Below are positions 12,599 to 24,516 of a stretch of 64,000 bases of DNA, in pieces. The notes under the pieces were generated by a model. It was not told where the DNA came from. It did no database searches and was given only the letters and a program-made list of their open reading frames with translations. Location: positions 276,001 through 340,000 of the forward strand of contig JAFCMP010000071.1 of NCBI GenBank assembly GCA_017506865.1, given 5' to 3'. Numbering within the stretch: position 1 is the stretch's first letter; the number at the start of each line of letters is the position of its first letter. This DNA comes from Tribonema minus. Its lineage: Eukaryota > Sar > Xanthophyceae > Tribonematales > Tribonemataceae. The position numbers were made by a program, and so were the translations under genes.

Positions 12599-12960
12599 TC
12601 AGGCTCCATCCACGGGTATCCCGGGATGACTGTCCTCCACGCCGCAGACCGCGCACACGCCACGCATGCCCATGTTGGTGGTGCCGCTGCGGTCGCGGTT
12701 GAAGACCACCAGCCCCTGATTCCCGTCGTTTGCGGCTGCCTAAAAGGAGCAGACGCCGTGCGGCAGGTTGGAGTTGCACACACGATTCCTGTGGCCGTGT
12801 TGCTCGCCGCCTGGCTGAGTGCGCTGACCACACCCCGGGCAGCAGACGGTGGTGAAAGCCTCCAGCACCATGATGATGAGTGCACTGCACGCAAGCTGCC
12901 ACACCACCGCCTTGGTGGGAATGAGAGGACGGCCGCGCGCCAAAGCTCATCTTCACAAAA
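12599..12960 (-). pseudogene. Fanzor C-terminal remnant (RuvC-II/zinc ribbon/RuvC-III region)
   Basis: On the minus strand, a frame through 12955-12740 reads GRPLIPTKAVVWQLA, then VLEAFTTVCCPGCGQR and RVCNSN, matching the Fanzor/TnpB stretch of small basic motif, RuvC-II Glu and four-Cys zinc ribbon. Positions 12740-12599 continue with VVFNRDRSGTTNMG, the RuvC-III 'NRD..(A/T)xN' motif, and end at TGA. A TAG at 12743-12741 separates the two parts. It is either an in-frame stop or the AG of a short intron (CTCCTTTTAG). The upstream helical and TDG parts are absent: a CRN-type nuclease frame occupies the expected place. This copy is therefore truncated and is not the missing end of the gene at 1-3891, because it lies upstream of that gene on the same strand. 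Confidence 0.62.
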
Positions 12961-13105
12961 GGACAAGCACTGGAATACAGATATGCACCGAAGCAGGAGA
13001 CAAGGTAAAATGGCACCAGGCGAGCAGGGTGAACAAGCGCAAGACGAGAGCAGCAAATTAAACGAGGTACTTGAGAGTGTCAACTCATGGGATATCAGTT
13101 TGGCT

Positions 13106-14038
13106 TCACATGCGAGGTTGGCTGTCGTGATACCCCACGCATGCAAATGCTTGATTTGGGGATATGACGCGCACTTTGACTCTCCGAAGCAAAGACTCTT
13201 GAGCTTCTGTGACTCGGAGTTTCTCTCTTGAGATCGTGTTAAACTTGAAGATAGTATCCTGCTTTGAAGATGGCACTATGTAGTGCAACGTGTAGCTGTT
13301 GGCAGGGGGCAGTGCTTCAAGGACCTTCGCTACATCATTACGACTGAGGTCTTTGTTGTCCCTACTGATGGTGAAGTGGAAAAGGCCAATTTCAGCGACG
13401 GTAGTCGAGGACGAATCTGGCCGGGCGGGAAGAACTACTGCATCCACGTCTGGGTAATTATCTCTTGCCGGCAGCAATAGGGTACGGCCTGTCCACTTGC
13501 CTCCCTGCCAGGACTCATGAAGGCCTTCGAAAGGAGCAGTATCTTTGAAGTTAAACCTGATGGCTCGACTTACTGGTTGAAAGGCGATGTCATCGCTTCT
13601 GACAGGTGTCCTATCAGCGCGTGACTGCCTCTTCTGGCCTAGGTCAGCATTCATAGTGCTGCTGGCCACTTGCACAGACTGTCCCGATTCAAGCGCTTGG
13701 ATCATCAGAAACTCGAACACCTGCCCGCACAAAGGCGCATGTGTGGGCAACTCCTGCAGAGCATTGAAGACTTGCGTCAAGCCCTGCAAGCCTTCCTTGA
13801 CGACGGCTTCCAGCATCAACCTGGTAACACGAGTCGAGGGGAATCTGAGCTGGAAGTCAGCAAACTCCGAGTGGTCTTCGTTGGGCTGAATGTAAATTGC
13901 CCTGAGGGACTCCTCAGGGATGCCTTCAAACGACAGGGCGCTGACGACCTGCCACAATGAGCGCAACAATAATGCGCACAAATATGTCAAACCACTGCGC
14001 AAACCGAGCTGAACAGTGAGCGACGCACTCAAAGGCAC
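13106..14038 (-). CDS. orphan CRN/RHS-type C-terminal nuclease domain
   Basis: The minus-strand open frame of about 310 codons is best read from an acceptor near 13949 (CATTGTGGCAG then GTCGTCAGC). It contains FPSTRVTRLML, CGQVFEFLMI, NYPDVDAVVLP, then EIGLFHFTISRDNKDL and YTLHYIVPS. This order (D in 'xDA', a beta strand ending FxxT, then 'HYIVP') is that of the restriction-endonuclease-fold domain at the C-terminus of Crinkler (CRN) and trypanosome RHS proteins. In place of the usual 'QxT' the strand has FHFTIS. No P-loop NTPase exon precedes it on this strand within the next 2 kb, so the domain is an orphan or the tail of a rearranged gene. Known family members act as effectors or transposon-derived nucleases; activity here is not shown. 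Confidence 0.55.
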   Translation of the reverse strand: MPLSASLTVQLGLRSGLTYLCALLLRSLWQVVSALSFEGIPEESLRAIYIQPNEDHSEFADFQLRFPSTRVTRLMLEAVVKEGLQGLTQVFNALQELPTHAPLCGQVFEFLMIQALESGQSVQVASSTMNADLGQKRQSRADRTPVRSDDIAFQPVSRAIRFNFKDTAPFEGLHESWQGGKWTGRTLLLPARDNYPDVDAVVLPARPDSSSTTVAEIGLFHFTISRDNKDLSRNDVAKVLEALPPANSYTLHYIVPSSKQDTIFKFNTISREKLRVTEAQESLLRRVKVRVISPNQAFACVGYHDSQPRM

Positions 14039-15435
14039 ATGAAAAGCACAATGTGCTGCTGGCTCTTGGGACAGTTAGCTGGTGCTCAGCCGCATTGTGT
14101 CTCAAATGACGAGATGATCACCGATATAAACAAGTACTTGTAACTTACCGTCATGTCGCTATTTAAGCCGGCGAGGCACGTAATTGAGACGATACTTGGC
14201 CCCAAAACTATTCAAGCCTGGGTAAAACATTTGCTGGATTCAACTTAAGCCGACCCACTTTGCTGGTGAAACATGTAGCTGCTTGCACTGCACGCTGAGC
14301 TGTAAGTTGCTGTTATTGCACTGCACGAGTGGCAGAGGGCGCCCTCTTGAAGATATATGTGATGCAGCACTGCCATCCAGCTCTGCGGCCTTTTGAGACT
14401 GCTTCAGCTTAAACTCACGTCACGCGAAAAAAACTCTCTCAACTTCACGCGAAAGCTCAACAACAACTTGAACTAAAAAACCCCAGCGATTGTATGGGGC
14501 CTGTTGTGTGGTGTTGAATGGTGTCTGATACAGGCGAGCCTAGTTTGAGCCTGGGGATACAAAGTCTTGTTTCAATTAGCTTGTCCGAAGTACGAACGCC
14601 TGTTTTAATTAGGTGCCCCGCCGGCTTAACTAGCGACATGACGGTACTACTATCGGTCACTTGGCAGCACATCATGCAGCGTTTTTACAAGTCGAGATCG
14701 CCAAATCATCCATGATGACACATGTGATGACTGCTGTTACTGAGTACATACTAATGCTGAAGCACCCTGATCTCCGCGGGCACAGGCATAGCAGCCATTG
14801 AGGTATGCTGTGCTCCCTAGCAAATGAGTGGATAAGGCAGGACCCGGCTGGCATGCTATAGGGAGTTGCACATGTGACTCTCATACAGGGGAGAGAAACA
14901 AGTGCCCTGCACACATGAAGTTTACTGAACCTCTTACATTGCAGGGACTTTAAAACAAAATGAGGTGTGCATTCCTGGGAGATGAGGTATGACCCACTGT
15001 ATTGCAAGGAGTTTTGAGAGGTTTTGACACTACATTCCTGGGACTGTAAGCGGACTACTGTATTCCTCAGAACATAGGGCTGTCTGCTACACTTGGAAGT
15101 CAGCAGGAGTGGTGCTGTAAACTCTGGGGAATACAACACAGGGCTGTCCGGGTACACTGCTGGGAAGTCAGCAGTAGTGGTGCTGTAAACTCTGGGGGAT
15201 ACAGGCGAGTGTCCGCATTGAGTTGCCGCAAATACAGACGCGCAGCTGCATGTTCTGCGATACACGCTCAGCTTGCTGACCTGCTGCTGCTTTTGCACAT
15301 CATCCGGAGTCCGCCAGTGCTGCTTTGAATATCTGCGCGCTAGGGCTTTAAATAGCGTTATTTCCCTTCAATGGATTTGCCAATGCTGACTCATCGGATG
15401 CTGCTATTGCCACCGCCCGCAGTGTTTGGCTGGCC
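14039..15435. other. intergenic stretch with a roughly 65-bp direct duplication
   Basis: Positions 15079-15140 and 15145-15204 share AGTGGTGCTGTAAACTCTGG and flanking bases, an imperfect two-copy repeat. No gene is supported in 14039-15435. A long minus-strand frame across the repeat is low-complexity and not convincing. Confidence 0.5.
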
Positions 15436-18400
15436 ATGGAGTGGTGTGCCGCGATCGCATGTGCCATGCAGGTGGCGGTGCCATTCGGCATCCTGCTTCT
15501 ACTACCACTGTTCGCGTCTGGGGTAGCATGGTATATGTGCAAGCCAGAGCAAGTACCTGTCGTGAAGGTGAGTGCGCCTCCCTTGATGTGCGATAGCTAC
15601 GTATACTGCCACGCATTGCAACCGCCAAGGTGACCCCTGCCTTGCCTGCGCTGCTCACACTGCAGCATGTGGGTCCTAAGCCGCCAGGTGTGTTTTTCAC
15701 TGAGCTACATCGCTGGCGGCTGATTATTGGCACACGCCGGCGGTAACGGCACATCGCTGTACTTCACAAGCCAAGTTAGCTCTCAATGCAAGGTGGTCAG
15801 GTGTCTTCATGGACGCCGCTGCACCAGACAAGAAAGCCTGCCAAGAACTACCACGCAGCAAACTCGAGCAAATCTGCCAGGAAAGTACTAGCGCAAAATC
15901 GGTCAAGATCTTACATGTACGGCCTCACAACACAAGCCTGTCTACCTGTTTGGCTTATTCAGGTCCAGGCGCATGCATCCCAGGCCAAGCAGCGCAAGCA
16001 CGCGTCGAAGCGCAAGAAGCTGGCAGGCTTCCATGCGGAGCGAGCAGCCAGGGCACTGCTCTCACGCACTCGAGCCAAGAGTACGAAGCGTGCCAAAAAG
16101 GGATGTGGCGCTAAGCGGCGGCGCCAAGCTGCCAAGCTCAAGCTCAAGCGCGCTTCAAACGAGGTAAGACATGCTCGCGCGTGCAACGACGCTACTCGCA
16201 ATCAACTTGAAGCTGTTACACGTTCAAACACTTCCTCAAAGATGTCCCCGTCGCGGTTCGCATCGTAGCACTTGACTTTTCACAGTTCTCCATTTACATG
16301 CTTGTCAACAGTGTGCGCATTCACGTAACCGTACTTCGCCTTGTACGCAGAACTCATCTCCTTGCCAAACTTTGATGTGAAAGCTACCTTCTGATACTGT
16401 GCGCCTTGCTTGTGCATTAAGAGCCATGCTGCTACTGTGCACCAGTCTGCGCACACAGCCTCGGCGACGACCAGCGACGACCCGGCAGTCTGGCACTCTG
16501 ACTGCACTGAGTCAGATGCTATATTCTTGAGTTGATCGATCATGGCGATTTTCAGTGCGGGGTCGAGTAACTTCTGCTCATGAAGTGAATTCATGTAGAA
16601 AGTGATGTCTGTAACGAGCGTTTTTGCCTCTCGGCTTGGTCGTCCCTTTTGCGCTTTGCCAGTTCATCAGGAACCATGGAAGACGCAATCTCGGCCCTAG
16701 CAACGTCGGTGAGGAAGGCAAATCCGGCCGGCATGTCATTGAGGGCCAACTGGGTATGGTGAGCAGGGGTGATAGTGTTAGCAGTGTCAGCGACAAGGAA
16801 CGCCAGTGCCAAATGCCCCCCGTCTCCGGACCCCTGCAGCACGTGGTGGCGCGCCTCAATCTGCTCGACCAACGCCAGGTCACCACTGAGAACACGGCAC
16901 ACAAGGTTGGCGCTGCTCCGGCGGAAATCACGAGCAGCTTTGCCTGGTAGGGCCCACACAATTTCCACCAAGGTTGCAGCGTCTGCACAGGGCGTTGATT
17001 TTCCTTTGCCATTGATTCTGAGGTGTACCATTTTTCTTGACAGCTCCGGACAACTCTCTCTGAGAGAGCGTAGCGCTTCAAAGTTTGCCTGGCGAGTGTT
17101 AGCAGGACAAATCAAGCTGATCGCATCAAATACACTTCCCTTATTACTAGCACTATCTACGCGGATGCTCTCCGTGATGCTGGCACCTTGAATATTCATG
17201 CAGTGCTGCTGTGACTCCACACGGACATTTTATTTTGTGCTGTTTGAACACGCTGATGATGTACTGTAACAGTGCACATCAGGTTTGATGATTCAGCGAT
17301 GCGTGTTTGCACTTGACTTTTGCTAACACAGGCACGTCGACTCCATCGGCTCGAGGTCATCAGCTGTTGCATTGCCACCATCGTGTCAACGGCGGCACTG
17401 CTTCCCGCCATCATGATGATCGCCAAGAGCCCGTGGAGTGTACTTGCCGGCTTCGCCTTCAGCTGGCTCAGTGACCACGGCGTCATTAGCCGTATCCGCA
17501 TTTCTGGCTCCAAGTTCAGCAACCACACGCCGTGGGCTGCATGGCTTCTACTTCTACTCATCGCACTGTGCATCACCACAGTCGAGGCAACTTTCGGCGA
17601 GTCGACTCGTGGCTCAGCAGCATCAGAGCCTGAGGCTGGCGTCATCGTGGCAGGGGCTGCTGCCGGAGCGCTGGTCTGCAAGCGACGCAAAAAGGGCACA
17701 ATGACACTGGTGAGTTTTGCCGTCCTAGTATGGTAGCACGCTATTGCACGTACGCACATATGCCGAACATTCAAACACTCTGCGAACATTGGCTCCGAAT
17801 GCCCAACCAAGTCTGCACCGCTTCGTTGCATTGCACCTTCACAGGCTTATGACATCATCGGGTCAGGCCAGAAGACCACGTTAGCGGTGCCTGACCACGA
17901 TGAGAATCTGGCGGTGGCGGAGCAGAAAGCGGTGAAGGTGGCGGCCCTGCGTGGTGGCAGTCTCGTGAGCGCTGGTGACGCGGCTGGCGACAGCGACAAC
18001 GAAGATGAAGCTGACCCCGGATTTGTCGTCAAGTCCAAGCCACCCGGACAGACATTTCTATATCTTGAGAACATGCTGGTCCGTGAGGTGAGCTGAGCAT
18101 TCTAGCCTTTTGAATTTGTGCACCGTTTGACCCAAGTGCAGCTAGTGAAGAGACCTGATCTTAGCGAGTCTGCACTCTCTGTATGCAGACATCATGGACG
18201 AGGTCGGCAAAGCATACGCAAGTGCTGTGCAAGACGCAGGACGGCCGCAACATCTACTGCACAGAACGGCCGACCAACAACGACAACGTGCGTTTTCTCA
18301 ACACTTCATGCCATCCCTGCAACCCATCAGGGGCAGGCATAGAAGTCGGGGGCGTCACACGGCTATTGGGGGGTGGAGCGGTGGAGTCAATGGAGGGGGG

Positions 18401-18932
18401 CGGGGCTGGCGGCACCTTGTTCAAGATCACGAACGACGCTGCAGCTGCGGCGCCAACTCCCACCGCTGCGGCGCCAGCGGCACCTACCACTACTTCACCA
18501 GCAGCATCGCCAGCAGCGCGCACAGCACAGCTTACGACGACCAGAGCGCCTGCTTCAACTCTGCCAGCTGACTTCGGGCAGAACAACGAAGGGAGCGATG
18601 TGTGGGGGTTCGCGTCAGCGGAGTGTAGCTGTCGCTGTGCACAGCGCAAGTGTGGTCGGTGCGGCAACACCACGGCATGCCACACCTGTGACATGTGCTC
18701 GCACTCTACCTGCGGCGCCTGGCTGCTGTGCACGCTGCTGTCGTACAAGGGTCACCAAGCTGCCTCAACGTCGACCATCTTCACGTTTTCAGCCGCAATC
18801 AGCAAGGAGCGGCATCCACACACATCGCACCGCACCCTGCGACTTGACTTGGACACCAAGCAGTTCAGGACGGAGCAAGGCGTTGACGGTGCTGTACCGC
18901 GGGGCGACTGGGTGCTGGTGGAGGAAGTTTGA
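15436..18932 (+). CDS. five-exon membrane protein with Cys-rich C-terminus, function unknown
   Basis: Exons are 15436-15567, 15963-16163, 17332-17709, 17845-18087 and 18189-18932. Every internal junction is phase 0 with good GT/AG sites (GTGAGT, GTAAGA, GTGAGT, GTGAGC), and the joined frame gives about 565 residues. Exon 1 has a hydrophobic helix (FGILLLLPLFASGVAW). Exon 2 is almost wholly basic (Lys/Arg/Ala). Exon 3 has two further membrane segments (ISCCIATIVSTAALLPAIMM and WAAWLLLLLIALCI) and a short third (VIVAGAAAGALV). Exon 4 is acidic. Exon 5 has a Gly loop, an Ala/Pro/Thr linker and a Cys cluster (CSCRCAQRKCGRCG, CHTCDMC). The frame is open upstream of 15436, so the start may be earlier. 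I do not recognise the family. A minus-strand KilA-N-like gene lies in intron 2. Confidence 0.5.
16280..17199 (-). pseudogene. KilA-N/BRO-like protein, frameshifted, nested in an intron
   Basis: The minus-strand frame starts at ATG 17199 and reads SNKGSVFDAISLI, LRINGKGKSTPCADA, LVEIVWALPGKAARDFRR and LVCRVLSGDLALVEQIEARH. This block recurs in protists and large DNA viruses and resembles KilA-N/BRO-type DNA-binding modules; that class label is an inference. The first frame stops at 16591. The next, in the -1 frame from 16620 or so (TLVTDITFYMNSLHEQ), runs to 16280 and looks like its natural continuation, so one base was probably lost or gained in the A-run at about 16620-16625. The gene sits wholly within intron 2 of the plus-strand membrane-protein gene, on the opposite strand. 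A first exon of a relative lies at 30005-30079. Confidence 0.5.
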
Positions 18933-19210
18933 GTCACGCAAAGGTGCAAGTGATGAAGAACCTGTCGCGTACTTGAATGATGCAAGAGTGGTGAGAACGA
19001 GGTTTCGATTCGCTGACCTACAGGTAGTATCAAGCAGGCACATACACCATATCCTGGTTCCCACATGAACAATAACTCAGAGTTGAAGGTGCACCCTTGG
19101 CTGCGGCACGCAGAACCTCACAGGTGTTTTACGAGTGCTGCACAATGTTTTTCTAGCGCAGCTCTGCGCCATTCAGCAACACCTAGTCAATTTTGTGACT
19201 GACAGTGGTA

Positions 19211-20710
19211 CAAGGCTGCACACTCGGAGAGGCCGATCTGGCCAAACTTTATTTCTCCAGGATTGGGCAAGGATTTGGGATGTACAACAAAAATGACAGT
19301 TATTTAATTCATTTAATTAATTTTGAATATTCTGAAAATAGTTGAACGCGAGTTTGGGACGAGTGAACACCTAATCTTAACGGCTTCCCATTGGAAACCT
19401 TTACTTGGGAGCCCAAACAATTCGTATGACGTCGAATGATGTCCGCAAGTTTCCGTGAGTGTAGGTGCTGTGTAGTGACGTATTTGGTACGCATGGTAGA
19501 GCTGCTGCAGTAGGTGCTTTTACAGACTATGCTACAGATGAAGATTTGCTGCCTGGCTTGGCTGCAGCATGCTGGTTTGGCTGCAACATGCAGGTGTAGA
19601 TGCTGCATGCAGGTGCAGCTGCTGCATGCAGGTTTGGCTGCCTCATGCTTGACTGCAACATGCAGGTGTAGATGCAACATGCAGGTGTAGCTGCCACATA
19701 TGCTGGTTTGGCTGCAACCTGCACCTACACGGAGTACAGCAGCAACCCACCCTAGTGTTTTAGTAAGGTACATACACCCCAAGACTGCGCACTCGGAGAG
19801 GCCGATCTGCCCAAACTTTATTTCTCCAGGATTGGGCATGAATTTGGCATGTACAACAAAAATGACAGTTATTTAATTCAATTTAGTTAATTTGCATATA
19901 ATCTGAAAATAGTAGAACGCGAGTTTGGGACGAGTGAACACCCATCCTTGAGTCACTCCATTGGGAAACCTTGTACTTGGAAACCCAAATAATTCAAAAG
20001 TGACGCCAAATAACTACAGCAAGTTTCTGCGAGTGTAGGGGCTGTGAAATGACGTATTTGGTGCGCACAGTAGAGCTGCTGCAGTAGGTGTTTGAACGCT
20101 AGATGCAGCATGCTGGTTTAACTGCCGCATGCAGGTACAGCTGCTGCATCCAGGTGTAGCTGCAACATGCAGGTTTGACTGCAACATGCAGGTCTAACTG
20201 CCATATGCAGGTGTAGCTGCAACATGCAGGTTTGACTGCAACATGCAGGCAGGTGTAGCTGCCACATATGCTGGTTTGGCTGCAACCTGCACCTACAGGG
20301 AGTACAGCAGCAACCCACCCTAGTGTTTTAGTAAGGTACATACACCCCAAGACTGCGCACTCGGAGAGGCCGATCTGCCCAAACTTTATTTCTTCAGGAT
20401 TGGGCATGGATTCGGCATGTACAACAAAAAAAAACAGTTATTTAATTCTGTACAACAAAAAAAACAGTTATTTAATTCAATTTAATTAATTTGCATATTC
20501 TGAAAATAGTAGAACGCGAGTTTGGGACGAGTGAACACCCATCCTTGAGTCACTCCATTAGGAAACCTTGTACTTGGGAACCCAAATAATTCAAAAGTGA
20601 CGCCAAATAACTACAGCAAGTTTCTGCGAGTGTAGGGCTGTGAAATGACGTGTTTGGTGCGCACAGTAGAGCTGCTGCAGTAGGTGTTTGAACGCTAGAT
20701 GCAGGATGCA
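19211..20710. repeat. cluster 1 of the composite core-plus-minisatellite repeat
   Basis: Three copies of a roughly 370-bp core (starting near 19214, 19731 and 20291) alternate with two 18-bp minisatellite blocks (about 19550-19730 and 20100-20290). The cores share CACTCGGAGAGGCCGATCTG, ACTTTATTTCTCCAGGATTG, GTACAACAAAAATGACAG and GAGTTTGGGACGAGTGAACA. The minisatellite units are variants of GGTTTGACTGCAACATGC. Because the unit is a multiple of three, minus-strand frames beginning MPNP.EIKFGQIGLSEC in the core stay open through it. The third core lacks the minisatellite. Confidence 0.8.
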
Positions 20711-21067
20711 GAGGGCGTTAGCACCCCATACCGTTGGAGATGCTCTCGATGCACCATTTGACATCACATGTGCCATTGCATCATGCTTTTTGTCGCACGA
20801 CAGCAATTCCGCACGACAGCAATTCCGCACCCAGCCAGTCAAGGACCACCCAAGCACCTCCTGCCACCGCCAGCAAGAAGCGTAGAGCTCCAAGGTGAGA
20901 ACATCAGACTGCGATTTAGCACCGACATTGTGTGCGACATGCGCTTGATATGCATGACATAATTGGCACACATGCTCCTGATCGAGAGGATCTTGTACGA
21001 CATGCTCATCAAGCCACATATCTGACGTTCATTTCAACTCCTCTGCTGCCGCTGCATGTTGCGACAG

Positions 21068-24000
21068 AACCACGTCGGCGGCAAAGACGGTTCAGTACAT
21101 GCACTTCATTGATGTGCTGGAGTCTGCGGCTCCCGGGCAGGGCGTCATGTCTTTGGCAGAGGCGTGGAGAATCTACTTGCGGCAGAGGGCAGCAATATGG
21201 CTGGAGGGAGTGCTCGTTTTTCGCACCTTCTTGACCGACGACGTCAAGCTCCAACGGTGCAAGGGCGCACACCGCTTGACACCTGAAATGTGCAATGAGC
21301 CCAGCGTCAACATACTTCGCGGCGGCAGTGGAGTGGCTGCAGGGGCGTCGCCTCGCACGCACGGACTGGCGCAAGCCATCGTCAGGGCGGTGACATGCGA
21401 GCAGCTGGTCTGGCGCACCCACTCCTACGGCGACACCAACCTCAACACTCCTTACCTCGATTTCTGCTGGCCAGCACTCGACTGGAGCCTGCTTGACACG
21501 TTCATCCTCTTCAAGCAAACGGAGACACCATCGGCGGCAACGCCGGGATCCCGGTGAACGACTCCGTCAAGTGTCTCAGCACAGCAGCGGCAGTGGGGCG
21601 GCTGCCGACGTGTGCCGCCAACTGTGTGCACCTCAGCAAACAGGAACTGCACATCGTCTCTAACCGCTGCTCCAACGTCATCAGCCTCTCAGCATACGAC
21701 AGCACCGTCGCTGCGGCGCAGCCCCCGCCCGCCATCGTCACATTGCTTCCACGCTCGCTCAGCGTGTTGGTCGACAAATGTCGCATCGGCGTAGCACAGT
21801 GGCAACTGAGCCGCGTGGAGGTCCTGTTACGGGCGATGGACAGCGGACGGACCAATGACTACGTGGAGGGCACCGTCAACGCCATCAACGAGAAAGCGAT
21901 CTACATGTACGACACGATACGGTGAGTTGCTATCTAGTGTCCGCTGATGATGCAAGTGGGTCCGTGCTGCTGTGTAAAGCATCGCTTGTGAGCAGGGCGC
22001 ACGGATCTGCGCCGCTGCCGCAGCAGCTGTCGCTGCCCTGCTGCAGTGCGCTGCCTGCACGCTTTCAGGTGTTGTAAGGATTGGGGGAGAGCAGGTGATT
22101 GCTGACCTGAGCCGTGGGCAATGGCGTAGGTCCAGGTTCGCCGTCCACTGCCAGCAATCCTCTCGATGTGTCTTCAACACGCGCAAACACTCTTGGCGTC
22201 CCGACCTAGCAAAGCACACAATACTCTCGTTGCTGGCCTAAAAACAGAGACGACGACGGTGCATTGAGTCAGGTGTAGGTCTTTGTTTGACACTTCAGGC
22301 ATGCAGCAGGATGCGCTTAAGCGCTGAATTCTGTTGTGTGCACATTCGTTGACCGCAGGTGCCACACCGGGCTCGCCATACGACAGTACCTTCATGACCT
22401 CAAGGCACAGCAATCGTCATGGCAACGGAGAAAGCGCAACGATTTGACCGCCTATCTCTCCGTCAAGATCCGAGATCAGCGCATGATAGCGATGGGGCGG
22501 CTCCCACGAGACCAGGATGCGGGCGTGCTGTTTTCCACCATGATGGAGGCGATGCTCCAAGGAACCTGGCACGCTTTCGAGAGCGCCATTGCCGGTTACC
22601 TCGAGGTGCAGAAAATGTCGTTTGACGACTTCGGCAGCCTCGGCTAGGACACGAGCCTCGTCAACATCCTCATCCGCGTCAGAGGGAAACCAGCAGCTCA
22701 CACAGGAGACCATCTCCGGGTGCGCTGGGTACACTCTCTGGCCGAGGCGCTCCTGACGAGTTACGGCTTCACGATATGTGACGTCGCAAGGCTGGAGCTC
22801 CTGGCGCACATGCTCGTGCTCGTACACAGCCCAGTGCGACCACAGGTGAGGAAGCAACCCTTCTGGCTCGAGATGGCAACGGTACTCAGGCCAAATCAGT
22901 GCCGAAGAGTCAATGGTGCGAGAGACTTGATGGAGCACCTAACATTCCTTTGCTGCTGCTGCTTCTCTGCTGCAGGCGCTGTTCAACAACAAGGCGTCGC
23001 TGGTGTATGCAGTCAAAATGCAAAATGGGAACCCTCGCCTTTGTCAGGTGAGCAATTGCCTGCGTCATAGATGCCAGTTTCTCAACTCAATCTGCTGGCT
23101 TTGTCACACCTGCGTTTATGGTGAGCACCGAAGACAGTATGCATGTCAGCGTGACAGCTGGCAATAATGGTTCTGCATGCAATTTGATCTGTTCATATCT
23201 TCGAAAGCGTCTGACGTGTCTCAAGGCTTGACTTTGTTTGCGCAGAGGAAGCGCTTCACGCTCATAATGCATGGACTACGGTGTGTCTCAGTGGATCACA
23301 CTAGCAGCAGCAGAGAAGGGCGAGAGGCATTGCCACACCGGAGTCAATGGGCTTTCGAGAGTGAATTATAGCTGCACACACAAGAGCAGATGCAACCGCT
23401 CTCACACACACACTTGATGAAACGCACCGACACACTGACGCATGCAATGGAACTGCTGGGATCTGAAACCCCACACACAAAGTTGAAGCACGCTCTGTAT
23501 ATGTTCCAACAGTTTCCCCGTAAGTCTGCAATTTCTTACGCGATGGTGCCGCTGTCATCTTTTTACAGAGCATCGACCAGCCCACGCTGAAGAAAGTCGG
23601 CGGAAGGCGGGACCGCGGCAGCCCTCTCCCCACCAGTGTGCCTCTCCCGTCCGCCATGACACGATTGTACCTCACAGTGCTTTTTGTTTTCCGGGAGATG
23701 CGCACGATCGTGCTTGGGGAGGTACCAGACTTTATCATAGGGTTCCCGTCCTACTCGAATGAGAGGGTCACCGCGGACCAGCTCTGGGTTGCCATTCGCG
23801 ACGTCGGGCGATACAATCTGGGCATACCTCACTTTGGCGCATACAGTTGCCGGACGACATGGTGCACGAGTCTCAGCAAGTACTTAGCGGAGCTCAAAGC
23901 CACTGGTAGGTTCGGGGAGAGTCAAGCTGGACTTGAGGCAGCTGCGCAGATGGTTCACACGGGCGTCGAAAACATCACGAACTCATACAGCCAATACGAG

Positions 24001-24516
24001 CAGGTGCATGCTGAGACGGGTTTGACTCTCATGCTCTCAGACAAGGAAATCAGTACACTCGCAAAGACCACCGTGCCGAGTGGCAATTCTGGCGGTGATA
24101 GTGAGGTTTCTAACCAGCTGGCGTCATCGTTGCAGTTCGCGCTTCAGCACATAGTGACCCAGCAGACCTTCCAGCAGCAGATGTGGCAGCAGCAGCAGAC
24201 GCTGCAGCAGCAGCAGATGCAGCAGATGCAAATGCTATACATGCTGCAGCAGCAGCAGCAGCAGCAACAGCAGCAGATGCAGCACCGCATGCCACAGCCA
24301 CAGCACATGGGCATGCCTTCCGCGGCGCAATTACGGTACGCATGCGTGCCAGCTATGGCACTGCCGCTGAATGCAAACCATGGCATGCCTACCATGCAGC
24401 CGTTGGCATACTGGCAGACGAGCGCACCTACGCCTGCCATGCCGCATCATGATGCAGTGCAGCTCCAGCAGTTGCAGCAGATGCAGCGACGGCAGTACTC
24501 ACAGCACCCGTACTAG
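21068..24516 (+). pseudogene. intron-containing tyrosine recombinase (Crypton-like), decayed
   Basis: Exons are 21068-21921, 22359-22845, 22976-23047, 23246-23280 and 23571-24516. All splice junctions are phase-consistent with clear GT/AG sites. The core motifs align with the recombinase at 40934-43326: YGFTICDVARLELL then HSPVRPQ (box I Arg), MTRLYLTVLFVFRE, QLWVAIRDVGRYNLG, then GAYSCRTTW (box II) and VENITNSYSQY (catalytic Tyr). Box II has Tyr where the active enzyme family has His (YxxR for HxxR). Exon 1 needs a -1 shift near 21530 to join two good frames, and exon 2 has an in-frame TAG at 22645-22647, so the gene looks dead unless both are bypassed. The C-terminus is a Gln/Met-rich tail (24160-24516) with CAG runs. 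Crypton-type recombinases cut and join circular or linear DNA at short cores. Confidence 0.6.

Noticed and set aside
1..12960. One large Fanzor gene from 12.9 kb to the left edge
   Set aside because: The C-terminal motifs lie upstream of the N-terminal exons on the minus strand, so they must be separate copies.
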